Under the pieces are notes generated by a model. It saw nothing but the letters and a program-made list of their open reading frames with translations, had not been told where the DNA came from and did no database searches. Positions 1 to 8,740 of a stretch of DNA of 64,000 bases are shown piece by piece. The translations under genes and the position numbers were made by a program. Position 1 is the first letter of the stretch, and every line of letters starts with the position of its first letter. Source of the stretch: JAITWN01 sp964437335 (GTDB taxonomy: Bacteria; Pseudomonadota; Gammaproteobacteria; SZUA-140); contig CAYTGL010000007.1 of NCBI GenBank assembly GCA_964437335.1, forward strand, positions 1-64,000, given 5' to 3'.

Positions 1-1
1 C

Positions 2-997
2 AGGGCGCAACTCCGCCTAAATTGCCAGGATACCCTAAAGTGCGCGATGGCCCTGAACCGCCCCGTCCTTCCAGCCTTGACTGACACGTTGTTGATTGCG
101 GACAAGTTCCGCGGTGCTGTCATGGCGCTACGTGGCGAGCCAAGCCGAACCCTGAGTGGTCACGAGCCGGATGATTCTCCTTGCAAGGACCACCAACATG
201 CCTTCTGGTGGCCGCTGGATGAAGACAACGACGGGTTCATCGATCACGTTGTAGTCCGGGCTCCCGGCGGGTTCGAACAGCGAGAAATCGACGCCTTGCG
301 ACGACTCACTCGACTGCCGCAGCGCGGCGGACGCCCCGACCTACTGGTCACACCAACTTTCGTTGGACGCGAACACGATTTTCCCCCGTGGAAGCTCGCT
401 CCGAACTCCGATGGCGTCATGGTGTTCGTTTCGGCGACGCCGTACTTCTGCCCACTTCGCCTTTCGCATGGTCGCGGTGGGTCAGGCCGTATTCGCCCGC
501 TACGTCCAGTTATAACCAAAAGTCTGCAACGTCAGGGCATCATCCAAACCGAGGATGAAGTTTTCGACATCAGCGAGATCATCTTCGACTACGCGCCGGA
601 GGAGCTTACTTGTGTCGCTAAGGCGGTCGTTGAGCAACGAGTGGCAGAGCCGATTCCACCTCGACAGTTTTTTCCTGTCATCGAGCCTCCAGGTGGCTAT
701 GCTCCGCTTCCAACACGGTCGTACATTGGAGATGTCCGCTACCACAATGCGGCATTGAAGGATACCGACAAAGGCTACTGCTTTGGAAGTTCAACTGGGT
801 TACTCGTTGACAATGGCCATCGTTTCATTCGAGCATTGGCTTTCTGCCGTCGCCGGCGTAAGCACGAACTACACGGCCGAGGTCGAATGCTACAAATCAC
901 GTTCAGCCAGCCAAGACCGTCGTTGCAGTCATTCGCCATCGGTAGCCAATGCCACTTTGGGATGGGACTCTTTGTACCGGTCAACGATGCCAACTAA
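2..997 (+). CDS. csb2: Type I-G CRISPR protein Csb2 (GSU0054/Cas5-Cas6 type), 5' end outside window
   Basis: The reading frame is open from the first bases of the window through the first ATG at 47, so the gene starts upstream and about 330 C-terminal residues are present. Family features seen: a PVLPALTDTLLIAD stretch, then SGHEPDD, the HQHAFWWPLDEDNDGFIDH block and VVVRAPGGF, and a glycine-rich C-terminus GMGLFVPV. These match the C-terminal half of Csb2 proteins of type I-G (formerly I-U) systems, which combine a Cas5-like fold with Cas6-like pre-crRNA processing in Cascade. No other cas gene or CRISPR array follows in the window, so the rest of the locus must lie upstream or be missing. 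Confidence 0.8.
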   Translation, partial: RAQLRLNCQDTLKCAMALNRPVLPALTDTLLIADKFRGAVMALRGEPSRTLSGHEPDDSPCKDHQHAFWWPLDEDNDGFIDHVVVRAPGGFEQREIDALRRLTRLPQRGGRPDLLVTPTFVGREHDFPPWKLAPNSDGVMVFVSATPYFCPLRLSHGRGGSGRIRPLRPVITKSLQRQGIIQTEDEVFDISEIIFDYAPEELTCVAKAVVEQRVAEPIPPRQFFPVIEPPGGYAPLPTRSYIGDVRYHNAALKDTDKGYCFGSSTGLLVDNGHRFIRALAFCRRRRKHELHGRGRMLQITFSQPRPSLQSFAIGSQCHFGMGLFVPVNDAN

Positions 998-1452
998 TAT
1001 GTATCCTTAAGCCCGTCGGGTTGTCGGCCCGGCGGCTCACGACTCTTCAACCAAATTGTCAAAGAGCGATTTGCGGACGCGCATCCGAAAGTTTTTCGAT
1101 CAGTCATCTTGAACCTATGCACGGAGTACAACATTGGCCAGTCTCACATCTCGGCACTGCTCGTGCGAGCAGTTTCTGCACGTCAGTTCGGAGACCGATA
1201 GTTAAAGAAAAGAATGCGTTTGGGCCGCCCCTCAAGGCGGCCCAAACGCTGAGTTATCAAGAAGGCTTGCGCCGGCGAGAAACTTGGTTCGCCTTCAGCT
1301 TTGCCACCACACGCTGGGAACTGAGTCGTATAAGGTTGAGGATGTGTTTTCAGAGTGCATTGGCTGCTTCTCTGTCGGGTGACTTCGTTTCGGTGGGCTG
1401 AGGAGTTTGCATGTCGGCTCTGCTCTGTTAACGGTTGTTCGGTAACGCGCAA
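998..1452. other. Gene-poor region downstream of csb2
   Basis: No convincing gene is seen. The open frames here overlap csb2 or lack any recognisable family or ribosome binding site. The stretch holds one strong hairpin (1216-1249). I found no direct repeats of CRISPR type. Confidence 0.5.
1216..1249. terminator. Perfect 14-bp hairpin
   Basis: GCGTTTGGGCCGCC at 1216-1229 pairs perfectly with GGCGGCCCAAACGC at 1236-1249 around a 6-nt loop. There is no clear T tract on either side, so it may be a weak terminator or a repeat hairpin. It lies about 220 bp downstream of csb2. Confidence 0.5.
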
Positions 1453-1484
1453 CAAAAAAGCCCCCAGCAATGTTGCCGGGGGCT
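1453..1484 (-). terminator. Rho-independent terminator of the recombinase relic
   Basis: AGCCCCC (1459-1465) pairs with GGGGGCT (1478-1484), with an inner GCAA/TTGC pairing. An A6 run at 1454-1459 gives a U tract on the minus-strand transcript. It sits just past the stop of the minus-strand ORF at 1515. Confidence 0.75.
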
Positions 1485-1514
1485 CGGAGAAAATGAAGCG
1501 GAGAACTGAGACGC

Positions 1515-2531
1515 CTATGGCCAATCCGGCTCATAGTCGGGCAGGGCTTCAAAGCGGTAACGGGAGTGCAGGTGACGTCGGAGCTTCGCCTCCGAAGGCG
1601 CTTTCGTAACAGGTTGGTACGGGTCTTGAATGCCCAACTTGTCCATGAGACGCTGAAGGGAGACCGCCCGTTGGGCGGCAGTCGTTGTAATTCCGAGTTC
1701 CGTCGCGACTTCCCGTTCTGTTTTTCCGTGCGAAGAGCGTCCCGCTACGCCTGAGGCATTTAACCAATCGGCAACCTGAGAATAACCTTGGCCGCGATCA
1801 TGCCGATCCAGCCATTCGTCATAGATTGCCTGGGCTTCGGGAATCTTTTCGACGTCCTGGTCACCCTTGGCTTCCGGCCGCCGCCGATAGCCGTAGATGA
1901 GTCCTGGCAAACAGCCGCCGTCCTTTTCAAAGCGGTTCTGCTGGCTGCGTTTGATTCGCCGGCTTGTATCTCGGTTGGACCGCTCGTGATGCCAGGCCGA
2001 AATGATGGATCGGTCTTCCCAGCCTTCTTGAACCGTATCAACGCCGTCATTGATGCCGCCGGCGCGAACATCGTGAAACTCAAGCCACCACAAGGGGCGT
2101 AGCAATTCAATGTCGCATGTGCCGCCGGTCTTCTTGTTGGCGACCAACTTGAGGTGCCGCCAGGTGGCCGGATCAACGTCTTCGCCAAACGCCAGGTCTT
2201 GTTCCGCGTGGGGCGTATTGACCAGAGCACGGCGGCCGACGGTAACTTGCTCGATGGCGATGGTGCCCGATTTCGCCGTCGAATTCCCCGAGGGCACGCC
2301 TGGAGAGAACCACGTTCCCACGCCCCAGGTGAGCGCCGAGAGAAGCAGGCACGCGCCCAGCCAGCCACCGGGCGAATCTATTGGAACGCCCCGTGTGGGA
2401 TTTTGCGGCCGCCGATTGCGATTGACCCGAGCGGTGATTTGACGCGGGACCAGTCGCGCGACTAGAGGGGACGACCGGAACGGAGACTCTCCGAGAGTCG
2501 GGCACACCGATTGAACATGAGCCATTGCCAT
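1515..2531 (-). pseudogene. Chimeric relic: planctomycete HINT-associated segment joined to a truncated serine recombinase
   Basis: One 338-aa frame carries pieces of two unrelated families. Residues about 85-160 (TIAIEQVTVGRRALVN through LLRPLWWLEFHD) resemble the segment found in planctomycete HINT/polymorphic-toxin-type proteins. From about residue 205, LPGLIYGYRRRPEAKGD and SQVADWLNASGV match the Recombinase domain of large serine recombinases, and the end (ATELGITTTAAQRAV, DKLGIQDPYQPV, KLRRHLHSRYRFE) matches the C-terminus of planctomycete recombinases. The catalytic serine domain and most of the zinc/coiled-coil region are absent, and the join after NASGV implies an internal deletion. 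A terminator follows. I treat it as a decayed mobile-element gene. Whether the fused frame is expressed cannot be judged from sequence. Confidence 0.6.
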
Positions 2532-2582
2532 GCATGTCGTGCTGACCTCCTATCGAGAGCGACGACTTTACCTGCTTCGACA

Positions 2583-2613
2583 CGCATTGTGGCAGGCAGA
2601 ATGCCTGCCCTAC
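2583..2613 (+). repeat. 31-bp inverted repeat, left copy
   Basis: This copy pairs with the inverted copy at 3958-3988 with one mismatch in 31. Its core GGCAGGC-AGAAT-GCCTGCC is itself a palindrome. The two copies flank the beta-propeller gene. Confidence 0.8.
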
Positions 2614-2755
2614 GGGGACTTTTTTCCTCCGGAATTATTTTCTGAGCGTGAGTGTTATGTGGCGCGTCGGTATGCTACATGCAAGTACCCGGGGAAATAA
2701 TAGATTTGGGCAGCCGAATTTAACTATGAATCCAACCGCCTATTGAGGTGCAAAG

Positions 2756-3961
2756 TTGTCGCGTCCCCAGTTTAGGATAAGCCAACTCTTAATGCTAACC
2801 ACCCTCGTCGCGATTGTGTTGGGCATCTGGGCTACAACGCAGCTTAGCGTTCCTAAAGGTCCATTTGGCCACATGGTGGCGACTCTCGCATATTCGCCCA
2901 GTGGCGAGACACTAGCAGTTAGCACCTACCGTTGGCGGGCTGGAGTGAATCGATCGGGCGAGCCAACGCTTATCGACGTTCAGCAGTTCGTTGACTTGAT
3001 TGATTTGAATCGTGATAAAGTTCAATGGATGCGAAGTAGCACACCAAAGCCTTTTAGTTGGCGTCCATGGGCATTGCGTAACTGGACCGCAGGTACCGAT
3101 ATCGCGTTTTCACCAGATGGGAAGATGCTCGCCGTGAGCGCTTTCGATAATCCCCTCGAAGTCTGGAACCCATTAGAGCGCAGACGGATCGCTACCGTGT
3201 CTCCTTGGGTGGATGCCACTTCCCTTGCGTACGCCGATAATGGATCAACGCTATTATCAGCAAATGAAGCGGAGGTCACCATCTGGGACAGCGTTACGCA
3301 TCAGAAGAAGCAGATGATTGATCCGAACTCATTTGGCAATCCTTTTGGTGCGCAAATTGCTGTGAGTCGTGATAGTCGAACGGTTTTCACTTGTCTTAAT
3401 GGAAAAGTTGGCGTTTGGGATACGCTCGGCAATGAAGTCGCTTCCCCATCAAAGTTTTGTGATGAGGGGGATGAGGCCGTGGCTCAAATGGCGCTCTCAT
3501 CGGATGATCACTTGCTCGCCGTTAGCTATTACGGCAAACGCATGGAGATTCGCCGCATTGCAACGGGAGAGCGTTTATCTTGTCCAAATGATCCTCGCCG
3601 CGTTCGGGATCTTGCTTTCATACCAGGCACCCACACACTGGCGATCGCCGATGACGAGCAAGGACTGATCTTGTTCGAAATTGCCTCGGGTAACGTCCTC
3701 AACATTAGCATCGAGCAGACCGGGCGCCTTTCTGCCCTTGCGTGCGATCCTCACAGTCACACAATCGCGACGGGCAATTCGTCAGGACGCATTTTATTGT
3801 GGGATCTCAATTCTCTTGCGAAAGTTGATGAGTACCGCGTCGATCTACAGCGGGAATTCCCACTCTTACTACCCTGGTGGGCCGTCGCGTTTCTCTTAGT
3901 GCCCTGGCTAGTGATTTGGGTCTTGCTACAAAGAAAGCAAATCCCACGAGAGCAAGGGTAG
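2756..3961 (+). CDS. Membrane-anchored WD40-like beta-propeller protein
   Basis: 401 aa with a TTG start preceded by GAGGTG at 2745-2750. The N-terminus (FRISQLLMLTTLVAIVLGIW) is a transmembrane helix of the type common in planctomycete envelope proteins. Seven degenerate WD40-like blades follow, recognisable by FSPDGKMLAVS, EVWNPL, VTIWD, VGVWD, LSSDDHLLAVSYY, LILFEI and ILLWDL. A second hydrophobic helix (WWAVAFLLVPWLVIWVLL, about residues 378-395) precedes a basic tail, so the propeller probably sits between two membrane anchors on one side of the membrane. The partner is unknown. The stop codon lies inside the right-hand copy of a 31-bp inverted repeat, suggesting the gene may move or have been captured as a unit. 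Confidence 0.8.
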   Translation: MSRPQFRISQLLMLTTLVAIVLGIWATTQLSVPKGPFGHMVATLAYSPSGETLAVSTYRWRAGVNRSGEPTLIDVQQFVDLIDLNRDKVQWMRSSTPKPFSWRPWALRNWTAGTDIAFSPDGKMLAVSAFDNPLEVWNPLERRRIATVSPWVDATSLAYADNGSTLLSANEAEVTIWDSVTHQKKQMIDPNSFGNPFGAQIAVSRDSRTVFTCLNGKVGVWDTLGNEVASPSKFCDEGDEAVAQMALSSDDHLLAVSYYGKRMEIRRIATGERLSCPNDPRRVRDLAFIPGTHTLAIADDEQGLILFEIASGNVLNISIEQTGRLSALACDPHSHTIATGNSSGRILLWDLNSLAKVDEYRVDLQREFPLLLPWWAVAFLLVPWLVIWVLLQRKQIPREQG

Positions 3962-3988
3962 GGTAGGCATTCTGCCTGCCACAATGCG
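3958..3988 (-). repeat. 31-bp inverted repeat, right copy
   Basis: This is the reverse complement of 2583-2613 with one mismatch. It overlaps the TAG stop of the beta-propeller gene. Confidence 0.8.
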
Positions 3989-4585
3989 GGTTGCATTGCC
4001 AATCGCCGCTAGTTTGCCCACGATGGGGCGATACCGCGACGAACCAAGGACAGGCACAACTTCTAACACCCTACCGAGTGCGACGAAGGCACCACCTCGA
4101 ACCGCATCGGGGCAAAATTTGTCATATTAGCACCAAGCGAAGAGAAGGGTTGGGCTCCAGGACGGCATCCTCTCCAGGCGCTTTCTCGACAGACTCGCTG
4201 CTTTTCAATCGGCTGGCAACGCCGTTTCCAGTACCAGTCAAGATGCGCTGCTCGCATGTTTCTACAACTGGCCAAGGCCCGCTGCTGCCACGCCCCCTGC
4301 TGGGGCTCGGCGGGTGTGGCCACCAGGGCGGATCGCGAGCATGCTTACGCCACGGGCGTAAGCATGGCGCCCGCAGGCGCGCCGACCGCGTTCTGTTCGT
4401 GCAATTGCTTCCGCAAACTGCCCCATTTGCCTGTCTGCCGTCGCCCGGGACTGGCGTCGATCACTTTCGGGCAAGCTGCTAGAATCCTCCTCCCGAGTTT
4501 GCCTGGATTGCCGTGGGTGTGGGATCCCGCCCCGGTTGGTTTCCCGCGGCAGTTGGCCAGGACGAGCGCGCTAGGAGTGCCGAGG
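3989..4585. other. Intergenic region upstream of the kinase
   Basis: No gene is supported. An in-frame ATG of the kinase frame at 4256 would add 110 residues of low-quality sequence with no family match. A REP-like palindrome lies at 4341-4367. Confidence 0.5.
4341..4367. repeat. REP-like palindrome
   Basis: CATGCTTACGCC (4341-4352) pairs perfectly with GGCGTAAGCATG (4356-4367) around a 3-nt loop. The same core recurs near 21145-21166, so it is a dispersed element. Confidence 0.7.
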
Positions 4586-6865
4586 ATGTCTGTTGAGCCG
4601 CAAGTGACGGAACTGCTTGATCGTTGGCAAGAGGCGCTGATTCGCGGCGACTCGCTTTCGCCCGAGCAGTTGTGCCTGCACTGCCCTCACCACCTGGACG
4701 AAGTGAAACGCCGGATTTCGGCGCTGCTTTCCAAGAAAAAGAAGCTCGCCCAGGGCCCCGATAGCCGGCCGCGATCGGGCGACGTCACCGCCGCAGCCCA
4801 GGGTCACGAGGAATTGGGCGAGACCGAACTGCTGGTTCAATCGCGGCTGCGATCGTTTGAGTTTCACGCGCAAGGTGGTTTGGGGATTGTTTACGCCGCC
4901 CAAGACGATCAACTACACCGCGAGGTGGCGGTCAAGTTCATCCGCCGCGAGCATTCCGGCGACGAAGAGGGCGCGCAGCAATTCCTGGTGGAAGCCGAAG
5001 TTACCGGCCGGCTGGAACACCCCGGCGTGGTGCCCGTTTATGGCTTGGGCCGCGATAAGTCGGGCCGGCCCTTCTATGTGATGCGGTTCATTCAGGGCGA
5101 CACCCTGGATGCCGCGCAGCAAAAACACCACGATCGCTCCAACCCCAACTACCGCAGCCGGTTTGAGTTACATCAGCTGCTCGGCCGGTTTGTCTCGGTT
5201 TGCAAAACGATCGCTTACGCCCACAACCGGGGCATCGTGCACCGCGACATCAAGCCATCGAACATTATGCTGGGCCGTTACGGCGAAACCCTGGTGCTCG
5301 ACTGGGGTCTGGCTTTGCCGGTGGGTCGCGACGATGGCGCCAAGGCCAGCGGCGAGCGGACGCTGATGCCCCAGGCTGGCAGCCAAAGTGGAACGTCCTC
5401 CGGTGGCGGAGCGGGCACTCCGCAATACATGAGCCCCGAGCAGGCGGCGGGCACGCTCGAAATCGGCCTTGCCGCCGATATCTACAGCCTGGGCGCCACG
5501 CTGTACAAAGTTTTGACGGGGTCGGTGCCGTTTCTGGGGACGAATGTTTTCGAGATTTTGCAGCAGGTGCAGCGCGGCGAGTTCCAGCCGGTTCGCGACG
5601 TGCGGTCGGACCTGCCGGCCCCGCTGGAAGCCATCGTGCAAAAGGCGATGGCGATGCGGCCTGAGGATCGTTACGTGTCGGCCTTGAAGCTGGCGGAGGA
5701 CGTCGAGCATTGGCTGGCGGACGAACCGGTTTCGGCCTACCGCGAGTCGATTATCAACAAAACGGGGCGTTGGCTGCGGAAGCACCGTGCCACCACCATG
5801 ACGGCCCTGGCCGGCCTGATGATGGTGATTGTGTTGGCGTCGGTGGCCGCGCTGCGTCAATCGAGCCTGGCCGACAGCGAACGGGCCAGCCGCGTGGATG
5901 CCGAAGGAGCCCGCGACCGCAGCCTGGCGCTCACGGCTCAATTTGCCGCGCGGAATCTGGCCAGCGAGGTGGAATCGATCCAGCGAACGCTGGAACTCGA
6001 AGCCTACGACGGCCCGCTGCGCGAAACGCTGCTGGCCATTGCGGCCAACCCCGATCAGGCGGAAAAAACGGCCAAGCAGTTGCAAGCCTGGGTCGATGGC
6101 CTCAACGTGCGGCAACGGAGTTTGACCAGCGTGCAAAGCTGGTTTGTGACCGACGCCCAGGGAATTCAATGGGCGCGGAGCCCCTTTGCCAAGCACACGC
6201 ATGGGCTGAACTTTGCCCGGCGGGATTATTTTCATGGCGGGGGGCGCGAGCTGACGGCGGACGAAATGAAGACAACGCCCGAGCCCATCACCCGGCCGCA
6301 CATCTCGCACGTGTTTTCCAGCAACTCCACGAATGAGCTGACGGTGGCGTTCAGCGTGCCCATCTGGAGCGGCCCACCCCGTTCACCCGAAAGCAAAGTG
6401 CTAGGCGTGCTGGCCTTGACGATCGCCGCCAACCGGTTTGCCGCCATGCGCACCGGGCTGGGGTCCGACGAACTGGCCGTGTTGGTCGATCTGCGCGACG
6501 ACGACCTGGAGGGCGAGCCTCGCCAGGGCTTGATTTTGCATCATCGCCTGCTTCGCGAAGCCAAAGAAGCCGGTGAAAAGCCGGCCAACGCCCTGGGCCG
6601 AGTCGATCCGGCCATGTTGGCTCGGTTGCAACAGCTCTCCGCGAACCGACTGCGCGTGCAGCTGGAGCACCCGGAAGGGGGCGGCTCGCTGGCCATGGAA
6701 GAGTCGCTGGTGCGGAATTATCACGATCCCATGTTTGCGGGCGAATGGACCGCGGCGATGGAGCCGGTGTTGATTGCCAAGCCGGTGCTCGATGCCAGCG
6801 AGGTTCCGCTGCAAGCCAGTGGTTGGGCGGTGATTGTGCAGCGACGCAACAGCGGGGGCAAGTAG
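4586..6865 (+). CDS. Transmembrane Ser/Thr protein kinase with extracellular Cache-like sensor
   Basis: 759 aa from the ATG at 4586, which has AGGAG at 4573-4577. Order: an N-terminal helical region (1-85), a Hanks-type kinase domain with glycine loop GGLGIVY (97-103), VAVK lysine (K117), HRDIKPSN (H219, D221, K223), DWG in place of DFG (D239) and GTPQYMSPEQ, then a transmembrane helix near 404-425, then a periplasmic domain of about 330 aa. That outer domain shows the pattern of double-Cache sensors (VTDAQGIQWARSPF, NFARRDYFHGG, ITRPHISHVF, VLGVLALTI). The protein is inferred to phosphorylate cytoplasmic targets on sensing an external ligand. No obvious partner gene is adjacent. DWG variants occur in active planctomycete kinases, so I expect it to be active. 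Confidence 0.9.
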   Translation: MSVEPQVTELLDRWQEALIRGDSLSPEQLCLHCPHHLDEVKRRISALLSKKKKLAQGPDSRPRSGDVTAAAQGHEELGETELLVQSRLRSFEFHAQGGLGIVYAAQDDQLHREVAVKFIRREHSGDEEGAQQFLVEAEVTGRLEHPGVVPVYGLGRDKSGRPFYVMRFIQGDTLDAAQQKHHDRSNPNYRSRFELHQLLGRFVSVCKTIAYAHNRGIVHRDIKPSNIMLGRYGETLVLDWGLALPVGRDDGAKASGERTLMPQAGSQSGTSSGGGAGTPQYMSPEQAAGTLEIGLAADIYSLGATLYKVLTGSVPFLGTNVFEILQQVQRGEFQPVRDVRSDLPAPLEAIVQKAMAMRPEDRYVSALKLAEDVEHWLADEPVSAYRESIINKTGRWLRKHRATTMTALAGLMMVIVLASVAALRQSSLADSERASRVDAEGARDRSLALTAQFAARNLASEVESIQRTLELEAYDGPLRETLLAIAANPDQAEKTAKQLQAWVDGLNVRQRSLTSVQSWFVTDAQGIQWARSPFAKHTHGLNFARRDYFHGGGRELTADEMKTTPEPITRPHISHVFSSNSTNELTVAFSVPIWSGPPRSPESKVLGVLALTIAANRFAAMRTGLGSDELAVLVDLRDDDLEGEPRQGLILHHRLLREAKEAGEKPANALGRVDPAMLARLQQLSANRLRVQLEHPEGGGSLAMEESLVRNYHDPMFAGEWTAAMEPVLIAKPVLDASEVPLQASGWAVIVQRRNSGGK

Positions 6866-7239
6866 TGGGGGGAGCCGCGGCCACCGGAAGGCAACCAGGG
6901 CCCAAAATCGATTGAGGTTTGGGCGGCGATTCGGCGCTTGGGTTGGCTGCTTAAACAAGATAAAATAGGTGGCGTGGGTGGTGATTGTGCCCCGCGCGCA
7001 AGGCCTCGCGCGCCGGCCCGGCTTCTGGCTGGGCGGTTGACCATCGCGGTCTCCGTGCTCTACATTCTTCCTTTGGCAAAAAGGGCGGTTTTCAAACCAG
7101 ACCATGCTGCGCCGCTGGCGCCAGGTCGGTCGTTGTTTATTCTTTGCAGCGATGGGCAGCCGTTCGCCCACGGCCTAACGCATCGCTGAGTGCCCCGCGA
7201 AGCTCGGGGGGCAAATGCGTTTTCCTTGAGGGATGTTAC
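6866..7239. other. Intergenic region upstream of purA
   Basis: 374 bp without a supported gene. The purA frame stays open upstream but lacks family similarity before 7240. A promoter-like pair lies at 7037-7066. Confidence 0.5.
7037..7066 (+). promoter_or_regulatory. Candidate sigma70-type promoter of purA
   Basis: TTGACC (7037-7042), an 18-nt spacer and TACATT (7061-7066) lie about 175 bp upstream of the purA start. Confidence 0.4.
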
Positions 7240-8529
7240 GTGGCCGGCACTTGCGTAGTGGGATTGCAGTGGGGAGACGAGGCTAAAGGTAAAATCGTTG
7301 ACCTGCTCACGGAAACGCACGACGTGGTTGTGCGTTACCAGGGCGGCGCCAACGCCGGACACACGGTAGTCACCGGCGGACAGACCTATAAACTGTCGCT
7401 CATGCCCAGCGGTATTCTCCGCCCCAACGTGCAGTGCGTGATCACCGGCGGCGTGGTGCTCAACCCGGCCAGCCTGCTCGACGAAATCGACGGCCTGATC
7501 AAACGCAACGTGGCCGTGGCCCAGAACTTGATGATCAGCGATCGGGCTCACGTGATCTTCCCCTGGCATTTTGAAGAAGAACGTCTGCGCAACCTGGGGG
7601 CCTCCGACGCCGAAGGCATCGGCACCACCATGCGCGGCATCGGACCCTGCTACCGCGATAAGGTCGGCCGCTCCAATGCCGTGCGGCTGGGCGATATGTA
7701 TCGCTCTGGCTTCAAGAAGCAGGTCGAACGGATCGTGGCCAGCAAGAACCCCACGTTAGCCTCGCTTTCGGGAGAAGACTTTGTGCCGCTCGACGCCGAC
7801 GCCATTTACCGCCATTACCGCGGATTTGCCGAACGGCTCAAGCCCTTCGTGGCCGACACCACCGAGTTCCTGCTTTCCAGCCTGGAAGCCGGCCGCCGGC
7901 TGCTGTTCGAAGGCGCCCAGGGCTCGCTGCTCGATGTCGATCACGGCACCTATCCGTTTGTGACCAGCAGCAACAGCTCGGGCGTGGGCATCAGCTCGGG
8001 TTCGGGCGTGCCAGGCCGGTACTTGGAGCGAATCATCGGCGTGGTCAAAGCCTATTCCACCCGCGTGGGCGGCGGTCCCTTCCCCACCGAACAAGACAAC
8101 CCCACCGGCCAGCACCTCCGCGACCGGGGCAACGAATACGCCACCGTCACCGGCCGCCCCCGCCGCTGCGGCTGGTTCGACGCCGTGGCCGTTCGCTATA
8201 CCGTGCGGCTGGGAGGCATCAGCTCCATTGCCGTGGCCCTGCTCGATGTGCTCAGCGAGCTCGATGAAATCTCGATCTGCACGGCCTACGAGATCGACGG
8301 GAAACGGACCAACGTGTTCCCCAGTCACGCCGAAGACATCGCCAAGGCCCAGCCGGTTTATGAAACCATGCCGGGCTGGAAACAGGAAATCACGGGAATC
8401 CGCAACTACGCCGACCTCCCGGCCGCGGCCCAGCGGTATGTGGAACGATTGAGCGAACTGGCCGGTTCTCCGGTAGAATTGGTTTCGGTGGGGCCCGATC
8501 GCGAACAAACCATGACTGTGCCTCGCTAA
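7240..8529 (+). CDS. purA: Adenylosuccinate synthetase
   Basis: 429 aa. I chose the GTG at 7240 because the family signature GLQWGDEAKGK follows within ten residues and GAGGG at 7228-7232 is well spaced. The enzyme joins IMP and aspartate using GTP in the first committed step to AMP. Seen: GDEAKGKIVD (phosphate loop with the catalytic Asp), RYQGGANAGHTV (catalytic His), GTTMRGIGPCYRDK, the switch-loop region FEGAQGSLLDVDHGTYPFVTSS (given here as its two halves FEGAQGS and DVDHGTYPFV), TRVGGGPFPTE and the C-terminal SVGPDREQTM. Length is typical and all key motifs are intact. It lies on the same strand as uppS, but the 211-bp gap gives no sign of an operon. Confidence 0.97.
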   Translation: MAGTCVVGLQWGDEAKGKIVDLLTETHDVVVRYQGGANAGHTVVTGGQTYKLSLMPSGILRPNVQCVITGGVVLNPASLLDEIDGLIKRNVAVAQNLMISDRAHVIFPWHFEEERLRNLGASDAEGIGTTMRGIGPCYRDKVGRSNAVRLGDMYRSGFKKQVERIVASKNPTLASLSGEDFVPLDADAIYRHYRGFAERLKPFVADTTEFLLSSLEAGRRLLFEGAQGSLLDVDHGTYPFVTSSNSSGVGISSGSGVPGRYLERIIGVVKAYSTRVGGGPFPTEQDNPTGQHLRDRGNEYATVTGRPRRCGWFDAVAVRYTVRLGGISSIAVALLDVLSELDEISICTAYEIDGKRTNVFPSHAEDIAKAQPVYETMPGWKQEITGIRNYADLPAAAQRYVERLSELAGSPVELVSVGPDREQTMTVPR

Positions 8530-8740
8530 GAATTGGCATTCACACTTTATTAATCCGTCGCGATCCCGTCATTCCCGCGAAGCCTGCCCTCGTGAAGACG
8601 GGGGGCGGGAATCCAGCGGCGGGAAACCAGGGCGACGGAAACGGCTTTGCAATCAACATCGACTTGGCCCCGAATACCATAGCGGGAAGTTATTCTTCGA
8701 CGGCCCCCTGGATGACTGCGCAACCCACCCTCCCCTCGCC

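Noticed and set aside
949..1401. 150-aa plus-strand ORF starting inside csb2
   Set aside because: It overlaps csb2 in another frame, has no ribosome site and no family resemblance.
5168..6310. 380-aa minus-strand ORF antisense to the kinase
   Set aside because: Arg/Ala/His-rich shadow of a GC-rich gene; no motif. The kinase on the other strand is clear.
7756..8508. 250-aa minus-strand ORF in purA
   Set aside because: Antisense shadow of a well-supported purA.
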